Source: Anaerolineales bacterium UBA3940 (lineage in GTDB: Bacteria > Chloroflexota > Anaerolineae > Aggregatilineales > UBA3940). From it: a stretch of DNA of 7,006 nt. The notes beneath the pieces were generated by a model, which was not told where the DNA came from, made no database searches, and worked only from the letters and a program-made list of their open reading frames with translations. The DNA lies in NCBI GenBank assembly GCA_002385675.1, contig DGDY01000055.1:1-7006 (forward strand). The letters run 5' to 3'. Shown one piece after another: positions 5,860 to 7,006 of this stretch. The first letter of the stretch is position 1. The number at the start of each line of letters is the position of its first letter. The position numbers were made by a program, and so were the translations under genes.

Positions 5860-6518
5860 TACAGGCCCCCTTCCGGCCAGTTCGGCAGACGCTCGGCAAC
5901 CGTCGCCGCAAACGCGCGGAAGTCATCCGGCTCCATCTCCGCCCCCGCCCACCAGCGAGCTTCTTCGGCGACGCGCAATGGCTCCTGCTCGGCAAAGAGT
6001 TCGGGGACCCTGTCTGCCTCTTTACGCGGGATGAGTTCGACAAACGCCTGCCAGCCGGGCAGTTCGCGGGCATCCTCCGGCTTCATAAAAGCGTACACCG
6101 TCACCATATCGTCGCCCTTAGCGAGCTGCAGCGCCGCACAGATCCAGCCCTTTGGCACCCATGCCCGCCGTGAGGTAATGGTGAAGCCCCAGGCCAGCAC
6201 CCTGATATCCTCTGCCCAGCGCAGCGTGGTTTTCTCGCCTGTTTTCTCGTGCAGCGTTACCGTCTCGTCCGTCACGATCAACTCACGCCCGCTGGGCCAG
6301 CGCCCGCGCAGCACCCGCTCTGCCGCCAGCGAGACCCCGACGGCAAAGAGCGCGCCCACCAGCAGCCCCAGCAGGAGCGGTGAGCCTTCGATGCCGAGGG
6401 CGCTGAACAGCAGCCGCACGCCGAAATCCCCCGCCATAAAGCCAATAACCAGGCTGAAGCCCACGGCAAGGCGCAGGTTTGAATGGTTCGGATCAACGCG
6501 GTAAACGGTTTGAGGCAT
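5859..6518 (-). CDS. Two-TM protein with a soluble beta-rich C-terminal region, function unknown
   Basis: This 219-residue protein has a short cytoplasmic N-terminus and two hydrophobic segments (about 16-40 and 47-66). A soluble region follows, starting ELIVTDETVTLHEKTGEKTTLRWAEDIRVL (79-108) and continuing through VPKGWICAALQLAKGDD (121-137) to a charged, Trp-containing end (LPNWPEGGL). A membrane hairpin followed by alternating beta strands and a 'TDE-x-VTL ... LRW-x-DI' pattern resembles bacterial PH-like domain proteins (YdbT/bPH2 style). That is pattern resemblance, not a family assignment. It is the first gene of the leftward block. Its TAA overlaps the ATG of the glycosidase-like gene by one base, so the two products are probably made in a fixed ratio and may act together at the membrane. 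ATG 6518 has no strong ribosome binding site, so the start is less sure than the frame. Confidence 0.8.
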   Translation of the reverse strand: MPQTVYRVDPNHSNLRLAVGFSLVIGFMAGDFGVRLLFSALGIEGSPLLLGLLVGALFAVGVSLAAERVLRGRWPSGRELIVTDETVTLHEKTGEKTTLRWAEDIRVLAWGFTITSRRAWVPKGWICAALQLAKGDDMVTVYAFMKPEDARELPGWQAFVELIPRKEADRVPELFAEQEPLRVAEEARWWAGAEMEPDDFRAFAATVAERLPNWPEGGL

Positions 6519-6695
6519 GGGCTGACCGGTTGAATTATTGCGAATTGACTTTCAGGCTATAGAATCGGGTGAGGCACGAGCAACCGCCCGGCACACGGGC
6601 AGATGTCGATTGTATCACCGGCTCGGGTGCCTGTCGAGTGCTGCTGGATGCAGCACTTGTCGTTAGCCGACCCGGATGCCAAGGAGCAGACCCGT
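6519..6695. promoter_or_regulatory. Divergent promoter region
   Basis: These 177 bases separate two divergent genes and must carry both promoters. Minus strand candidate: TTGCTC (complement of 6578-6583), 16-base spacer, TATAGC (complement of 6556-6561), which would start transcription about 30 bases before ATG 6518. Plus strand candidate: TTGCGA at 6538-6543, 16-base spacer, TAGAAT at 6560-6565, which would give a leader of about 120 bases. The two -10 elements overlap at 6560-6561, so the polymerases would compete for the site. The hexamers match the sigma70-type consensus only partly, so this is suggestive. Confidence 0.4.
6635..6659 (+). promoter_or_regulatory. Hairpin in the leader of the DapA-family gene
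   Basis: AGTGCTGC at 6637-6644 pairs exactly with GCAGCACT at 6650-6657 around the loop TGGAT. A G-U pair and a C-G pair extend the stem to 10 (6635-6644 with 6650-6659). It is not followed by T-residues, so it is not a terminator. Outside it, CGGGT 6624-6628 can pair with ACCCG 6670-6674, ending 6 bases before the AAGGAG site. It could be a leader RNA structure, a dyad for a repressor, or chance in GC-rich DNA. Confidence 0.4.
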
Positions 6696-7006
6696 ATGAG
6701 CAAGCCGCAGGACGGCGTGTATGCAGCCGTCATCACCCCGTATGACGCAGCCAGCCAGACTCCCTCGCCGGAGCAGCTTGCCGCCTGCCTGGGCCAGCTT
6801 GCGAAGCGGGGCTGTCACGGTGTGCTGCTGGCCGGTACCACCGGCGAAGGCCCCTCGCTGAGCACGACGGAGCGCACGGCGCTCTTCCAGGCAGCCGCCA
6901 GCGCGAATAACGGCCTGACGCTGCTCGCAGGCACAGGGGCCGCGAGCCTTGACGACGCCCTCACGCTGACCCGCGCCGCCTTCGACGCGGGCTGCGACGC
7001 CGCCGT
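6696..7006 (+). CDS. DapA-family aldolase/synthase (3' end outside window)
   Basis: ATG 6696 has AAGGAG at 6681-6686 (9-base spacing) and opens a frame that runs off the window end after 103 full codons, about a third of a normal 290-300-residue family member. The product begins with DGVYAAVITPYD (6-17), then HGVLLAGTTGEGPSLSTTER (41-60) with the superfamily signature GTTGE at 47-51, where Thr48 and Thr49 would hold pyruvate, and LLAGTGAASLDDALTLTRAAFDAGCDA (76-102). This is the DHDPS/N-acetylneuraminate lyase superfamily: class I aldolases that form a Schiff base between a lysine and pyruvate (or another oxoacid). The catalytic lysine and the substrate-choosing residues lie downstream, so 4-hydroxy-tetrahydrodipicolinate synthase (lysine synthesis), N-acetylneuraminate lyase, 2-keto-3-deoxygluconate aldolase and hydroxyoxoglutarate aldolase remain possible. 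It is transcribed away from the leftward operon. Confidence 0.9.
   Translation, partial: MSKPQDGVYAAVITPYDAASQTPSPEQLAACLGQLAKRGCHGVLLAGTTGEGPSLSTTERTALFQAAASANNGLTLLAGTGAASLDDALTLTRAAFDAGCDAA

Overview
The window is a high-GC, gene-dense bacterial chromosome segment. There are no insertion sequences, CRISPR arrays, rRNA or tRNA genes, or other signs of mobile DNA. The gene content (a YtxH-type envelope protein, a fused NAD(P)HX repair enzyme, a WNEP-type glycosidase-like protein anchored in the membrane, and intrinsic terminators with U-tracts) would fit a Chloroflexota bacterium of the Anaerolineae type. That assignment is an inference from style and gene set only, and it is not secure.

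Left part (1-1100, + strand): the 3' end of a two-pass membrane protein gene runs in from outside the window and closes with a strong intrinsic terminator. It is followed by a separately expressed YtxH-domain gene with a good ribosome binding site. A hairpin rich in A at its left foot and T at its right foot (1056-1092) lies between this gene and the convergent gene block and can terminate both strands.

Middle (1116-6518, - strand): six genes are read right to left as a probable operon. In transcription order they are a two-TM protein of unknown function, a secreted and membrane-anchored clan-A glycosidase-like protein, a YfcE-type metallophosphoesterase, an 80-residue two-TM protein, a short SpoU/TrmH-family RNA 2'-O-methyltransferase, and bifunctional NAD(P)H-hydrate epimerase/dehydratase. 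The first two genes overlap by one base (TAATG) and the third and fourth overlap by 14 bases, so they are probably translationally coupled. The last two are separated by 131 bases, and nnr may have its own promoter. The mixture looks like housekeeping (metabolite repair, RNA modification) joined to an envelope module, with no single pathway visible.

Right part (6519-7006): a divergent intergenic region contains plausible overlapping promoters for both directions and a hairpin in the leader of the + strand gene. It is followed by the first 103 codons of a DapA-family (dihydrodipicolinate synthase/N-acetylneuraminate lyase superfamily) aldolase that is cut by the window end.

I found no clear novel system. 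The parts most worth following are the coupled pair at 4282-6518 (membrane protein of unknown function plus anchored glycosidase-like ectoprotein) and the leader hairpin before the aldolase.
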